Notes: generated by a model not told the origin, from the letters alone. A DNA stretch of 64,000 nucleotides from Sphingomonas ginsenosidivorax (GCF_007995065.1 NZ_VOQR01000001.1:313001-377000); one strand, 5' to 3'; counted from the first letter of the stretch, positions 49,315-58,614 are shown. Made by a program: numbers and translations.

Positions 49315-50043
49315 GTGATTATGGACATTCTGGCGCAACGCGAACTCGGGATGAAGCTCGCGCAAAATTATGGGGCTGACGCGCTGCAAGGCGTGATCGG
49401 GGACAGGACCGCGGATTACAGTGCGATATTCGCGGCGGCGGGGCGCTACCTTCGATCGGGCGAGGTGATCGACGCGGTGTTGGCGGGCCCGCCGGAATGG
49501 GCGTTCTACGCGCTCACCAATATCCCCAATATCGACCCCGCCGACCGCGCGAGACTGGTCGCGAAGGCGCAGGAGGACCCGTTCACGGCCGCCAACACGT
49601 TGCGTGGCGTGAGGGGAATCGATGCGCACGCAGAGGCGCTGACTCAGGCGGCCGGCAGCTACGCGTCGTCGCAGGGGACGATCTCGGGCTTCTACCTGAA
49701 CAACAAGGGAAGCTATAATTGCGAATTCACGATGTACTGGGTCGATAACGGTCAGGTTCAGCCGAAAAAGGGGTCGACGCCCGACAAATGGGTGTGGAGC
49801 AGCAAGCTCATGGTCGGGCAGGACGAGAAGAAGGCCTGTGTCGACTTCGCGCTGAGCGGCTCTCCGCTGAAGGAGGGCGATACGGTCTGGATGTATCTGT
49901 GGGTCCAGGCCGGCCAGGATATCGAATCGCCGCTGCGCTTCGTCTACAGTTCGGCGGTGGCGGACTATGCCTGGTTCACCTCGTCGGGTTGTACGCAGAG
50001 CGACAGCCTGGCGCTGGACAAGGTCGCCAGCCCGCCGTCCTGA
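49315..50043 (+). CDS. Unknown protein abutting the IS end
   Basis: Up to 242 residues from a GTG at 49315 or an ATG at 49321, only a few bases after the IS right end, so the original start may have been lost. The N-terminal half is helical (ALQGVIGDRTADYSAIFAAA). The C-terminal half is beta-rich and aromatic (GFYLNNKGSYNCEFTMYWVD, DTVWMYLWVQAGQD, FVYSSAVADYAWF), like a small beta-sandwich. No signal peptide is visible in the remaining frame. I do not recognise the family. Confidence 0.55.
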   Translation: MIMDILAQRELGMKLAQNYGADALQGVIGDRTADYSAIFAAAGRYLRSGEVIDAVLAGPPEWAFYALTNIPNIDPADRARLVAKAQEDPFTAANTLRGVRGIDAHAEALTQAAGSYASSQGTISGFYLNNKGSYNCEFTMYWVDNGQVQPKKGSTPDKWVWSSKLMVGQDEKKACVDFALSGSPLKEGDTVWMYLWVQAGQDIESPLRFVYSSAVADYAWFTSSGCTQSDSLALDKVASPPS

Positions 50044-50105
50044 CACCCCCGCGCCGCGGTCGGCGCGTAGCCGGCCGCGGCGCGAAGTGCCCGGCGATGC
50101 GAGAA

Positions 50106-50125
50106 CCGGCGCCCGGGGGCGCCGG
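50106..50125. terminator. Hairpin between convergent genes
   Basis: Perfect CCGGCGCC-CGGG-GGCGCCGG, without a T-run. A second perfect 9-bp stem (GCGCCGCGG) lies at about 50051-50082. They stand in the 87-base gap where the unknown gene and the kgtP-like gene converge and may serve both. Confidence 0.5.
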
Positions 50126-50130
50126 ACGCG

Positions 50131-51423
50131 TCAATCCTCCACGATCCGGCTGTTCGTCCGCGTGTCCTTCATGCGGAGGTAGACGACCAGCGAGATGCCG
50201 ATCATCGCGGTGACGTACCAGTAGAAGCCGCGCTCGAACCCTGCGCCCTTGAACTTCAGCGCGACGAACTCGGCGGTGCCACCGAACAGCGTGTTCGCCA
50301 GCGCATAGGGCAGGGCGACGCCGAGCGCGCGGATGTGCGCGGGGAACAGTTCCGCCTTCACCACCGCGTTGATCGAGGTGTAGCCGGTCACGATCACCAG
50401 CGCCGCCATGACGAGCAGCCCGGCATAGATCGGGTTCGTCGCGGTCTCGAGCGCGGTGAAGATCGGATAGGTGAACAGCATGCCCGCGACGCCGAACCCG
50501 ACCATCAGCGGCTTGCGCCCGATCCGGTCCGACAGGCCGCCCGCGATCGGCTGCAACAGCATGAACACGAACAAGGTCGCGGCATTGATCTGGCTCGCGA
50601 CCTCACGGCTGAAGCCGCTGGTGTTGACCAGGAACTTCTGCATGTAGATCGAATAGGCGTAGAAGGCGAGCGTGCCGCCGGCAGTCAGCAGCATGACCAC
50701 CGCGGTCTCGCGCGGGTGATTCTTGAGCAGCGCGATAAAGCCCGACTTGGGCGCTTCGCCGGCCTTGGTGTCGCGCTTCGCATTCTCGAAGCTCTGCGTC
50801 TCGGCGAGCCCGCGGCGGATGTAGAACACGACGATCGCGAGCACCGCACCGATCGCGAACGGAATGCGCCAGCCCCAGGAATCCAGCGCCGCCTCGGTCA
50901 TCGTCGACTGCAGGATCAGCAGCACGCAGATCGCGAGCAGCTGGCCCGAGATCAGCGTGACATACTGGAACGACGAGAAGAACCCGCGTCGGTCCTTGCC
51001 GGCCATCTCGGTCAGATAGGTCGCCGACGCGCCATATTCGCCGCCCACCGACAGCCCCTGCATCAGCCGTGCGATCACCAGCATGATCGGTGCGAAGACG
51101 CCGATCGTCTCGTATCCCGGCGTGCACGCGATGATCAGCGAGCCTGCGCACATCAGCGTCACCGACACCGTCAGCCCCGCCTTGCGGCCGTGGCGATCGG
51201 CATAGATGCCCATGATCCAGGCGCCGATCGGCCGCATCAGGAAGCCGACCGCGAAGATCGCCGCCGCGCTCAGCAGCTGCGCAGTGCGGTCCTCCGACGG
51301 GAAGAAATGCGGCGCGAAATACAGCGTGAACGCCGAATAGACATACCAGTCGAACCATTCGACGAGGTTGCCGGTCGATCCGCCGATGATCGCCTTCAGG
51401 CGGGTTTTCTGGTCGGGGGCCAT
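50131..51423 (-). CDS. MFS transporter, metabolite:H+ symporter family (KgtP-like)
   Basis: A 430-residue, 12-helix inner-membrane symporter. GNLVEWFDWYVYSAFTLYFA, the GIYADRHGRKAGL loop and LMQGLSVGGEYGASATYLTE are hallmarks of the alpha-ketoglutarate/proline/shikimate permease group. 2-Oxoglutarate or another dicarboxylate is the probable substrate but not proven by sequence. It starts one base after the stop of the M3 peptidase gene, indicating a shared transcript. Confidence 0.88.
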   Translation of the reverse strand: MAPDQKTRLKAIIGGSTGNLVEWFDWYVYSAFTLYFAPHFFPSEDRTAQLLSAAAIFAVGFLMRPIGAWIMGIYADRHGRKAGLTVSVTLMCAGSLIIACTPGYETIGVFAPIMLVIARLMQGLSVGGEYGASATYLTEMAGKDRRGFFSSFQYVTLISGQLLAICVLLILQSTMTEAALDSWGWRIPFAIGAVLAIVVFYIRRGLAETQSFENAKRDTKAGEAPKSGFIALLKNHPRETAVVMLLTAGGTLAFYAYSIYMQKFLVNTSGFSREVASQINAATLFVFMLLQPIAGGLSDRIGRKPLMVGFGVAGMLFTYPIFTALETATNPIYAGLLVMAALVIVTGYTSINAVVKAELFPAHIRALGVALPYALANTLFGGTAEFVALKFKGAGFERGFYWYVTAMIGISLVVYLRMKDTRTNSRIVED

Positions 51424-51424
51424 G

Positions 51425-53554
51425 TCAGTTCGCCTTTGCGGTGGTCGGGAAACCGCGCTTCTTGAGCAGCGCGTTCACGTCGGGGTCGCGACCGCGGAAT
51501 GCGCGGTACGCCTCGGCACGGTCGGTCTCGTTGCCGGTCGACAGCAGGACGCGCGCGAACCTGTCCGCGGTCGGTTTGTCCCACGGACTGCCGGCCTCCT
51601 CGAACGCGGCGAAGGTGTCGGCGTCCATCGTCTCGGACCAGAGATAGCTGTAATAGCCCGCCGAATAGCTGTCCGACGCGAACAGGTGCTGGAACTGCGG
51701 CACGCGGTGACGCATCACCAGCTGCCTGGGCATGCCGATCTCGGCGAGCGTCGCGGCCTCGAACTTGTCCGGATCGATCACGCCGTCGGGGACAGTGTGG
51801 ATCTTCATGTCGACGATCGCCGACGACAGATATTCCGCGGTCGCGAACCCCTGGTTGAAGGTGCGCGACTTCTCGATCTTGTCGAGCAGGTCCTGCGGCA
51901 TCGCGGCCTTGGTCTGGTAGTGCCGCGCGTATTTGTCGAGCACGTCGCGGGTGAGCAGCCAATGCTCGTTCACCTGGCTCGGATACTCCACGAAGTCGCG
52001 TGGCGTGCCCGCGAGCCCGGGATACTGGACGTTCTGCAGCATCGCGTGGATCGCATGGCCGAACTCGTGGAACAGCGTCTGCGCATCGTCGAGGCTGATC
52101 AGGATCGGCTCGCCGGGTGCGCCCTTGGCAAAATTGTTGTTGTTCGACGACAGCACCAGCTGTGCCGGCGCGAGGCCCCGCTGGCCGCGATAGGTGTTCG
52201 CCCAGGCGCCCGATCGCTTGCCCGTGCGCGCAAAATCGTCGCGGTAGAACAGGCCGACATCCTTGCCGGCCCGGTCGGTCACGCTCCACACGCGCATGTT
52301 CGGCTCGAACACGGGGACGGTGCCGGTGATCTCCTTGAAGTTCAGCCCGTACAGCCGGTTGGCGGCGTAGAGCGATCCCTGGATGATGTTGCCGAGTTCG
52401 AAATACGGCTTCAGCTGCGCCTGATCGAGGTCATACCGGCTTTTCCGGACCTTCTCCTGGTAGAAGCGGTAATCCCAGGGCTCGATCGTCAGCCCGGTGC
52501 CGGCGATCTTCTGCATGTCCGCGACTTCCTCGCCGACGCGCGCGCGGGCGGCGGGCCAGACGCGCATCATCAGGTCCATCGCCGCGGCGGGCGTCTTGGC
52601 CATCGTGTCCTGCATCCGCCAGTCGGCATGCGTCTTGAACCCGAGCAGGTGCGCACGGTCGGCGCGCAACTTGACGATCCGCGCGATCGTCGCGTTGGTG
52701 TCGTTGGCGTCCCCATTGTCGCCGCGGTTGACGAACGCCCGCCACACCTTTTCGCGCAGCGCGCGGTCGGTGGCGTAGGTCAGCACCGGATCGACCGCCG
52801 AGCGCGTGTTGACGATCGCGAAGCCCGGCAGCTTGCGCTCCGCCGCCGCCGCTTTGGCAACCGCCTTCACGCTGTCGGGAAGCCCGGCGAGCTGCGCCTC
52901 GTCGGTGACCGCGATCGCCGTGCTCTCGTCCGCCAGCAGCTTCTCGCCGAAGGTCGAGAATTCGGTCGCGAGCTGCTGGTTGTACTGCGACAGCTGGGCC
53001 TTCTGCGCATCGTCGAGCTTGGCGCCCTGGCGCACCGAGCTGTCGTACATCCGCGTCACAAGCCGGATCTGCTGCGCGGTCAGCCCGCTCGAAGCGCGCG
53101 CGTCGTAGATCGCCTGGATCCGCGCGAACAATGCCTTGTCGAACGTGATCGCATCCGATGCGGCGGAGAATTTCGGCGACCATTCGCGGTCGATCGCCTG
53201 ATAGGCGGGCGTGTTCATGTTGCCCGTCATCACGCCGAACAGCGTCATCACGCGGCCATAGCGCTTGCCGGCCAGCTGCATCGGCACGATCGTGTTGTCG
53301 AAGCTCGGCTTGGCCGGGTTGTCGGCGATTTTCCGATACTCGGCGGCGCGTTCGGCGAGCGTCGCGGCGAACGCCGGCGGGAACAGCTCGGGGCGCACCT
53401 TGTCCCAGGGGGGTACGCCGCCGTCGGGGCCGGTCCAGTCGGCCAGCAGCGGATTGGCCGCGGCGGCAGGGGCGGGGGCCGTCTGGCCCTGGGCGATCGT
53501 CGAGGTCGAAGCCATCAGCGCTGCGGCACTGGCGGCGAGGTAGAGAAACTGCAC
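51425..53554 (-). CDS. M3-family metallopeptidase (peptidyl-dipeptidase Dcp-like), exported
   Basis: 709 residues, the usual Dcp length. The zinc site HEFGH is at 496-500, within LFHEFGHAIHAML. The N terminus is a signal peptide (FLYLAASAAALMASTSTIAQ), so unlike cytoplasmic Dcp it should act in the periplasm. It would remove dipeptides from peptide C termini. It is coupled to the KgtP-like gene and follows the GH92 gene by 98 bases, suggesting a nutrient-scavenging cluster. Confidence 0.92.
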   Translation of the reverse strand: MQFLYLAASAAALMASTSTIAQGQTAPAPAAAANPLLADWTGPDGGVPPWDKVRPELFPPAFAATLAERAAEYRKIADNPAKPSFDNTIVPMQLAGKRYGRVMTLFGVMTGNMNTPAYQAIDREWSPKFSAASDAITFDKALFARIQAIYDARASSGLTAQQIRLVTRMYDSSVRQGAKLDDAQKAQLSQYNQQLATEFSTFGEKLLADESTAIAVTDEAQLAGLPDSVKAVAKAAAAERKLPGFAIVNTRSAVDPVLTYATDRALREKVWRAFVNRGDNGDANDTNATIARIVKLRADRAHLLGFKTHADWRMQDTMAKTPAAAMDLMMRVWPAARARVGEEVADMQKIAGTGLTIEPWDYRFYQEKVRKSRYDLDQAQLKPYFELGNIIQGSLYAANRLYGLNFKEITGTVPVFEPNMRVWSVTDRAGKDVGLFYRDDFARTGKRSGAWANTYRGQRGLAPAQLVLSSNNNNFAKGAPGEPILISLDDAQTLFHEFGHAIHAMLQNVQYPGLAGTPRDFVEYPSQVNEHWLLTRDVLDKYARHYQTKAAMPQDLLDKIEKSRTFNQGFATAEYLSSAIVDMKIHTVPDGVIDPDKFEAATLAEIGMPRQLVMRHRVPQFQHLFASDSYSAGYYSYLWSETMDADTFAAFEEAGSPWDKPTADRFARVLLSTGNETDRAEAYRAFRGRDPDVNALLKKRGFPTTAKAN

Positions 53555-53652
53555 ATGGAACTCCCGGTCGATGTGCTCCGCATCATAGACATAATGTTAC
53601 GCGGCGGAACCCGTAGCGTCGGACCGCCCCGATCCTGCCCTGACGGCGAGGA

Positions 53653-55953
53653 TCAGTAGGGCGTCATCGAATAGGGCCGCGCCGCCTTCGCTGTCGCCCA
53701 GCGCGTGTTGGGCGTCGCCTGCATCGTGAAGCGCAGTTCTCCGCCCGCTTCGATCTGCGCGTGCGTGACGACGCTCCTGTCGAGCGGGGTGCCGTTCAGC
53801 GTCACGCGGCCGACATAGCGGTTCGCGTCCGACAGCCCGTCGGCGACGACCGCGAAGGTCTTGCCGTTCGGCAGGTTCAGCACCGCGCGGTCGAGGAACG
53901 GGCGGCCGATGACATATTCCCCCGTGCCCGGCGCGACCGGATAGAAGCCGAGCGCGGTGAAGACGAGCCACGCCGACATCTGGCCGAGGTCGTCATTGCC
54001 CGACAGGCCGTCCGGGGTCGGCTTGTACTGGCTGTCGACGATCTGCTTCAGCCGCTCCTGCGTCCGCCAGGGCCGCCCGGCATAATCGTAGAGATAGGCG
54101 ACATGATGGCTCGGCTCGTTGCCATGGATATATTGCCCGATCAGCCCGGCAATGTCCTCGGCATGGCTGTAGTCGATCTTCGAATTGTCATAGTCGAACA
54201 TCGCGTCGAGCTTGGTCACCGTCTTCGCGTCGCCGCCGAGCAGGCGGATCAGCCCGCCCTGATCGTGTGGCATGAACCAGCTATATTGCCACGCATTGCC
54301 CTCGGTATAGTCGGAGCCATAGTTGATCGCGGTCGGGTCGAACGGCGTGCGGAAGCTGCCGTCGCTCTTGCGCGCGCGCAGGAACCCGGTCTTCACGTCG
54401 AAGCTGTTGCGCCAGTTGGCCGCGCGCTTCTCGAACCGCGCCGCGATGTCGGACCGCCCCAGGCCGCGCGCCATCCGCGCGATCGTCCAGTCGTCATAGG
54501 CATATTCGACGGTCTTGGACGCGGCCTCCGGCTCTGCGTCGATGGGCACATAGCCGCGCTTGATGTACGCGCCGAGCCCGCCATAGGGCGCGTAGTCGGC
54601 GCTCGCGACCATCGCGTCGAGCGCCGCGCCGGCGTCATATCCCCTGATCCCCTTGGTATAGGCGTCGGCGATCACCGGGACGGCGTGATAGCCGATCATC
54701 GTCCAGGTCTCGCGCCCCGCGAACTGCCAGACGGGGAGGATGCCGTCGGGGCTGTGACGCCGGCTGGCGACGAGCGACTGGACGACGTCGCTCGTGGTGG
54801 CTTGGGGCTGGATCAGCGTCAGCAGCGGATGCTCGGCGCGGAACGTGTCCCACAGCGAGAAGGTCGACCGCTGCGTATAGCCGACCGCGCTCTGCACCTG
54901 ATCGTCCGGCCCACGATAGCGGCCGTCGACGTCGCTCCAGATGCTCGGCGCGAGCAGGCTGTGGTAAAGCGCGGTGTAGACGCTGGTGCGGATCGGCTTG
55001 GCCGCGTCGATCGCGACGGCGCCGAGCGCCTTGTCCCAGGCGGTGCGCGTCGCCGCGCGGACCGCGTCGAAATCGCCGGGCTCGGCCTCCAGGTTGGCGC
55101 GCGCGCCCGCTTCGTCGACGCCGGACAGTGCCACCTTGACCTCGAGCGGCGTCGCCAGCCGACCGAAATCAAGCCGCGCCTCGAGCGCCTTGCCGAGTTT
55201 CTCCGGCACCGCATCGGACCCGCGGTTCGGTCCCTGGAAGCCCTTGTACGCCACCGCGGTGTCGCGATCGACGAACGCGTGGCCGGTGAGCGGCGCGGAG
55301 AAGCGCATCGCGAAGAACAGTTTCCGCCCCGGCGCCCAGCCGCGCGTCTCGCGCGATCCGGTCAGCACGCCGTCGGGCGACAGGCGCAGCGACGACCAGA
55401 GGATCTTGCCGGGATAATTGTAGAGCGAACTGCGCAGGTCGAGGACGAGATGCGCGTCCGCACCCTTCGCGAAGCTGTAGCGATGCACGCCGACCCGCGC
55501 GCCCGCGGTCATCTCCGCGCGCACCTTCGCGTCGCTGAGCGTCACCGCGTAATAGCCCGGATGCGCGACCTCGTCGGCATGCGCGAAGCGCGAGCGGTAG
55601 CCGGACCCAGGCACCGCCGGGTCGCCGGGATCCATCCGGACCTCGCCCGACACCGGCATGACCAGCACGTCGCCCAGGTCGGAATGCCCCGCGCCCGAGA
55701 AATGCGTGTGGCTGAACCCCTGGATCGTCGGGTCGTCGTAGCGATAGCCGGCGGCGTGGCCGTAGCATTTGCGGATCTCGCACGACGTGTCGGTATCCGG
55801 GCTAAGCTGCACCATGCCGAACGGTGCCGTCGCCCCGGGATAGGTGTGTCCCTCGCCGCCCGTACCGATGAACGGGTCGACCGCGTCATAGGGCGCGGTG
55901 GTCTGGGCAGCGAGCGGCGACGCGACGAGCGCGAGCGGGAGGAGGATGCGCAT
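53653..55953 (-). CDS. GH92-family alpha-mannosidase, exported
   Basis: 766 residues. The ATG at 55953 gives the signal peptide MRILLPLALVASPLAAQ. VDPFIGTGGEGHTYPGATAP is the defining start of GH92, followed by the GFSHTHFSGAGHSDLGD motif; the second half holds the (alpha/alpha)6 barrel, with NDDLGQMSAWLVFTALGFYP near the end. GH92 enzymes are calcium-dependent exo-mannosidases acting on alpha-1,2 and other alpha-mannosides. A periplasmic role in mannan or glycoprotein use is likely. It lies between a Crp/Fnr-type regulator and a peptidase. Confidence 0.95.
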   Translation of the reverse strand: MRILLPLALVASPLAAQTTAPYDAVDPFIGTGGEGHTYPGATAPFGMVQLSPDTDTSCEIRKCYGHAAGYRYDDPTIQGFSHTHFSGAGHSDLGDVLVMPVSGEVRMDPGDPAVPGSGYRSRFAHADEVAHPGYYAVTLSDAKVRAEMTAGARVGVHRYSFAKGADAHLVLDLRSSLYNYPGKILWSSLRLSPDGVLTGSRETRGWAPGRKLFFAMRFSAPLTGHAFVDRDTAVAYKGFQGPNRGSDAVPEKLGKALEARLDFGRLATPLEVKVALSGVDEAGARANLEAEPGDFDAVRAATRTAWDKALGAVAIDAAKPIRTSVYTALYHSLLAPSIWSDVDGRYRGPDDQVQSAVGYTQRSTFSLWDTFRAEHPLLTLIQPQATTSDVVQSLVASRRHSPDGILPVWQFAGRETWTMIGYHAVPVIADAYTKGIRGYDAGAALDAMVASADYAPYGGLGAYIKRGYVPIDAEPEAASKTVEYAYDDWTIARMARGLGRSDIAARFEKRAANWRNSFDVKTGFLRARKSDGSFRTPFDPTAINYGSDYTEGNAWQYSWFMPHDQGGLIRLLGGDAKTVTKLDAMFDYDNSKIDYSHAEDIAGLIGQYIHGNEPSHHVAYLYDYAGRPWRTQERLKQIVDSQYKPTPDGLSGNDDLGQMSAWLVFTALGFYPVAPGTGEYVIGRPFLDRAVLNLPNGKTFAVVADGLSDANRYVGRVTLNGTPLDRSVVTHAQIEAGGELRFTMQATPNTRWATAKAARPYSMTPY

Positions 55954-56007
55954 CACCGCGTTAGAGCAGCGATCGGCGGCCACGCCAAGCGTCCCCGCGG
56001 TCCGGCG

Positions 56008-56193
56008 CTACAGCGGCGGAAACACCACGTCCGTCGACTGCCCCTTCGCCTCGTCCGCCGCCGCGATCAGCCGGAGGCCGGTCTCGCGCGCCGCATCGGG
56101 CGTCATCGTGACCGCGACGCCGTCGGGTCCGTCAAGCGTCACCAGCCCGTGCTCGGCGGTGGCAAGTCCCGGCTTCGTCTCGGGCATCAGCAT
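56008..56193 (-). CDS. Small hypothetical protein (61 residues)
   Basis: Starts MLMPETKPGLATAEHGLVTL and ends STDVVFPPL. GGAG lies 8 bases upstream of the ATG. It sits 20 bases after the Crp/Fnr-type gene, same strand. The acidic product has no membrane segment or known domain. The spacing and ribosome site support real translation. Confidence 0.6.
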   Translation of the reverse strand: MLMPETKPGLATAEHGLVTLDGPDGVAVTMTPDAARETGLRLIAAADEAKGQSTDVVFPPL

Positions 56194-56213
56194 CGGGATC
56201 GCTCCTTGGTCGT

Positions 56214-56930
56214 TCACGCGGTACGATTGACGTAGAGATAGTCGGACTCGAACTCGCCGATCGCCTCCAGCGCCTTGCGGTCCAGGATCCGGACCTCGTT
56301 CGCCTTGAACGTCAACGCGCCACGCTCGCGAAGGCCCCGCAGCACGCGGTTGACGTGCACGCCGGTGATCCCGCACGCCTCGGCCAGGTCGGGCTGCGTC
56401 ATCGGCAGCGCGAACACGCCGTCGCGCGCCAGCCCGACCATCCCCAGCCGGACGTTCAGTTCGCAGAACAGGTGCGCGAGCCGCCCCTCGGCGCCCAGGC
56501 GGCCGAGCCGAAAAATCCATTCGCGGTGCATCGCGGCGTCGAGCAGCGTGCTGAACCACAGCATCCGCGTGAGGTGCGGGAAGCGTTCGGTGATCGTCGT
56601 CAGCGTATCATGCTCGAACGTCGCGACCTTGACCGGCCCCAGCGTCGCGATGTCGTGATCGAGATACTTCATCGGAAAGCCGTGCAGGTCGACGAAATCC
56701 CCCGGCACGTGCACCGCGACGAGCTGCCGCTGGCCCTCGCGATCGTCCATGTAGCGGCAGATGAACCCTTCCAGCAGCAACGTGCTGTGTTCGACCCGCT
56801 CGCCCGCGCGGATCAGCCGCGTGCGGCCGGGCAGCGTGCGCACGGTGGCGATGCTGTCCTCGATCACGCGCTTCTCGTCGTCGCTCAGGTCCTCGCGGCC
56901 GCGCCCCAGCAAAAACTTTTCGGTCTGCAT
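56214..56930 (-). CDS. Crp/Fnr-family transcriptional regulator
   Basis: 238 residues. The start at 56930 (MQTEKFLLGRG) follows a strong GGGGGAGG; an upstream in-frame start at 57008 lacks one. The cyclic-nucleotide-binding-fold half includes EGFICRYMDDREGQRQLVA and HVPGDFVDLHGF. The C-terminal helix-turn-helix is QPDLAEACGITGVHVNRVLR. There is no N-terminal Cys cluster, so it should not carry an Fe-S sensor like FNR. A TTGAT-type box in the shared promoter region suggests it controls itself and the divergent pair. Confidence 0.9.
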   Translation of the reverse strand: MQTEKFLLGRGREDLSDDEKRVIEDSIATVRTLPGRTRLIRAGERVEHSTLLLEGFICRYMDDREGQRQLVAVHVPGDFVDLHGFPMKYLDHDIATLGPVKVATFEHDTLTTITERFPHLTRMLWFSTLLDAAMHREWIFRLGRLGAEGRLAHLFCELNVRLGMVGLARDGVFALPMTQPDLAEACGITGVHVNRVLRGLRERGALTFKANEVRILDRKALEAIGEFESDYLYVNRTA

Positions 56931-56994
56931 GGCCTCCCCCTCTTCCCGTCGTTCGCGTCTCGCGCCAGCCCTAGGCTGCGCGCAGAGTTTCGTA

Positions 56995-57008
56995 TTGATG
57001 CACGTCAA
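56995..57008. promoter_or_regulatory. FNR/FixK-type box
   Basis: TTGATGCACGTCAA differs at one position from the FNR consensus TTGAT-N4-ATCAA. It lies 65 bases before the Crp/Fnr gene start and 15 bases before the divergent YqcI/YcgG gene. It may be the binding site of the adjacent regulator. Confidence 0.6.
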
Positions 57009-57022
57009 TCGGTCGGCCCCCG

Positions 57023-57748
57023 ATGAAACATTCCCCGTACCCGGGGTGTTCCCTCGCGACCATGTATCGCCCGATATTCCAGAATGACCATCCCCTAGCC
57101 CAGGCCTTTATCGCCACGGTAGAGGCCCCGCAATTCCCCTGTGTCGGCGCGAAGTCCGCGCTGGGACGGGGGCAGATGGATATTCTCGTCGCCCGCGACG
57201 TGCGCTCCGCCTGGGACGACATGCGCATCCTGCCCGCGCTCGGCGAGACGGTCCGCAAGTATCGCGAGGACCGCGCGATCTTCCGCACGCTCGTCATCCT
57301 GTTCGAGGCGCCGGCCCTGCTCAGCGAGGAGCAGTTCGAGGCGCATCTGTGGGCGCGTGCGCAGTCGCTCAGCGACAAGGACGAATGGCTCGGCTACCGG
57401 CCCGACCCCAGCGTCAGCAGCGATCCCGACGATCCGCATTTCTCGCTGAGCTTCTCGGGCGAGGCGTTCTTCGTGGTCGGGCTTCACCCGCATGCCAGCC
57501 GTCCGGCGCGCTGGTTCCAGTCGCCGGCGATGGTGTTCAACCTTCACGACCAGTTCGAGGTGCTGCGCACGCAGCAGCGCTACGACAAGCTGCGGTCCTC
57601 GATCCTCGCGCGCGACCTGGTGTTCGCCGGCAGCGAGAACCCGATGCTCGCGCGCCACGGGGAGTCGAGCGAGGCGCGGCAGTATAGCGGCCGGGTCGTT
57701 GACGATTCATGGAAATGCCCGTTCAAGCGGGGTCAAGCGCATGGGTGA
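57023..57748 (+). CDS. YqcI/YcgG-family protein (GntA-like heme N-hydroxylase group)
   Basis: 241 residues. PQFPCVGAKSALGRG near the N terminus and DDSWKCPFK at the C terminus (a conserved Cys, proposed heme ligand) are typical of YqcI/YcgG proteins. Some members are heme-dependent N-hydroxylases of arginine-type guanidino groups (GntA of guanitoxin synthesis); this function is not proven here. A later ATG at 57062 is an alternative start. The stop overlaps the DUF1989 start by 8 bases. Possibly regulated by the divergent Crp/Fnr protein. Confidence 0.8.
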   Translation: MKHSPYPGCSLATMYRPIFQNDHPLAQAFIATVEAPQFPCVGAKSALGRGQMDILVARDVRSAWDDMRILPALGETVRKYREDRAIFRTLVILFEAPALLSEEQFEAHLWARAQSLSDKDEWLGYRPDPSVSSDPDDPHFSLSFSGEAFFVVGLHPHASRPARWFQSPAMVFNLHDQFEVLRTQQRYDKLRSSILARDLVFAGSENPMLARHGESSEARQYSGRVVDDSWKCPFKRGQAHG

Positions 57749-58328
57749 TGTGCAGACCATCGCGCCGCGATCGGGGGCCGGGTTCACGCTCGACCGCGGA
57801 CAGACGCTGACCGTGATCGATCCTGAGGGGCGGCAGGTGTCCGACCTGCTCGCGTTCAACCGCGCCGACATCCGCGAGGGTATCTCGTCGGGGCGAACGC
57901 TCGATTATGCGAGCCGGCTCTACCTCACGACCGGCGACCGGCTCTATTCGAACCGCAGCAACGTCATGCTCGATATCGTGTCCGACGATGTCGGCCGGCA
58001 CGACTTCCTGCTGACGCCGTGTTCGAAGGAAACGTTCGCGATCATCTATGGCGACACCGATCCGCATCGCGGCTGTTTCGGCAATCTCGCGGAGGCGCTG
58101 GCGCCGTGGGGCGTCGAGCCGGACATGATCCCGGTGGCGTTCAACTGCTTCATGAACGTGCCGATCGACGGCGCGACGGGCACCTTCACCGTCGAGCCGC
58201 CGCTCAGCAAGGCCGGCGACACGATCGTGTTCCGCGCGGAGATGGACCTGATCATCGGGATGACCGCCTGTTCCGCGCTCCAGTCGAACGGCGGGTCGTT
58301 CAAGCCGATCCAGTACCGCATCGACTGA
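57741..58328 (+). CDS. DUF1989 / urea carboxylase-associated family protein
   Basis: 195 residues. VIDPEGRQVSDLLAFN, the GRTLDYASRLYLTTGDRLYS segment and CFNRN-like replacement VAFNCFMNVPIDGATGTF fit the DUF1989 family, which accompanies urea amidolyase and similar nitrogen genes. Cys residues (DFLLTPCS and HRGCFGNL) and nearby Asp could bind metal. The frame is translationally coupled to YqcI/YcgG, a pairing that suggests a common pathway on guanidino or urea-like compounds. Biochemical role unknown. Confidence 0.82.
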   Translation: MGDVQTIAPRSGAGFTLDRGQTLTVIDPEGRQVSDLLAFNRADIREGISSGRTLDYASRLYLTTGDRLYSNRSNVMLDIVSDDVGRHDFLLTPCSKETFAIIYGDTDPHRGCFGNLAEALAPWGVEPDMIPVAFNCFMNVPIDGATGTFTVEPPLSKAGDTIVFRAEMDLIIGMTACSALQSNGGSFKPIQYRID

Positions 58329-58351
58329 CGCGCGCCGGTCGGGCCCACCGG

Positions 58352-58612
58352 TCAGCCGCTGGTCTCGACCAGCTCGACGATCTCGAACGCGTGGCTTTTC
58401 CAGCCGCGCATCCGCGACGCTTCATCGGTCGCCGTTCGTTTCCGCTTCGCCTCGGCGAGCGACCGCGTATGGCCCCAGAACACTTCGGTCTTGCCGTTCT
58501 CCAGCACCGCGACGATCCGCCAGTAATGCGTGAACGCATCGGTCGTCGGACCGATCGTCTTCACATAGCCGTCGGGCAGTGTCGCGGTGAGGTATCGCCG
58601 CTTGCGCGCCAC
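58352..58612 (-). CDS. Small hypothetical protein (86 residues)
   Basis: Starts with GTG at 58612 (MARKRRYLTATLPDGYVKTI). Contains DAFTHYWRIVAVLENGKTEV and a basic helix (SLAEAKRKRTATDEASRMRG). It follows the secreted-protein gene by two bases, so is probably co-translated. No known family is recognised. Converges with the DUF1989 gene. Confidence 0.55.
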   Translation of the reverse strand: MARKRRYLTATLPDGYVKTIGPTTDAFTHYWRIVAVLENGKTEVFWGHTRSLAEAKRKRTATDEASRMRGWKSHAFEIVELVETSG

Positions 58613-58614
58613 GC

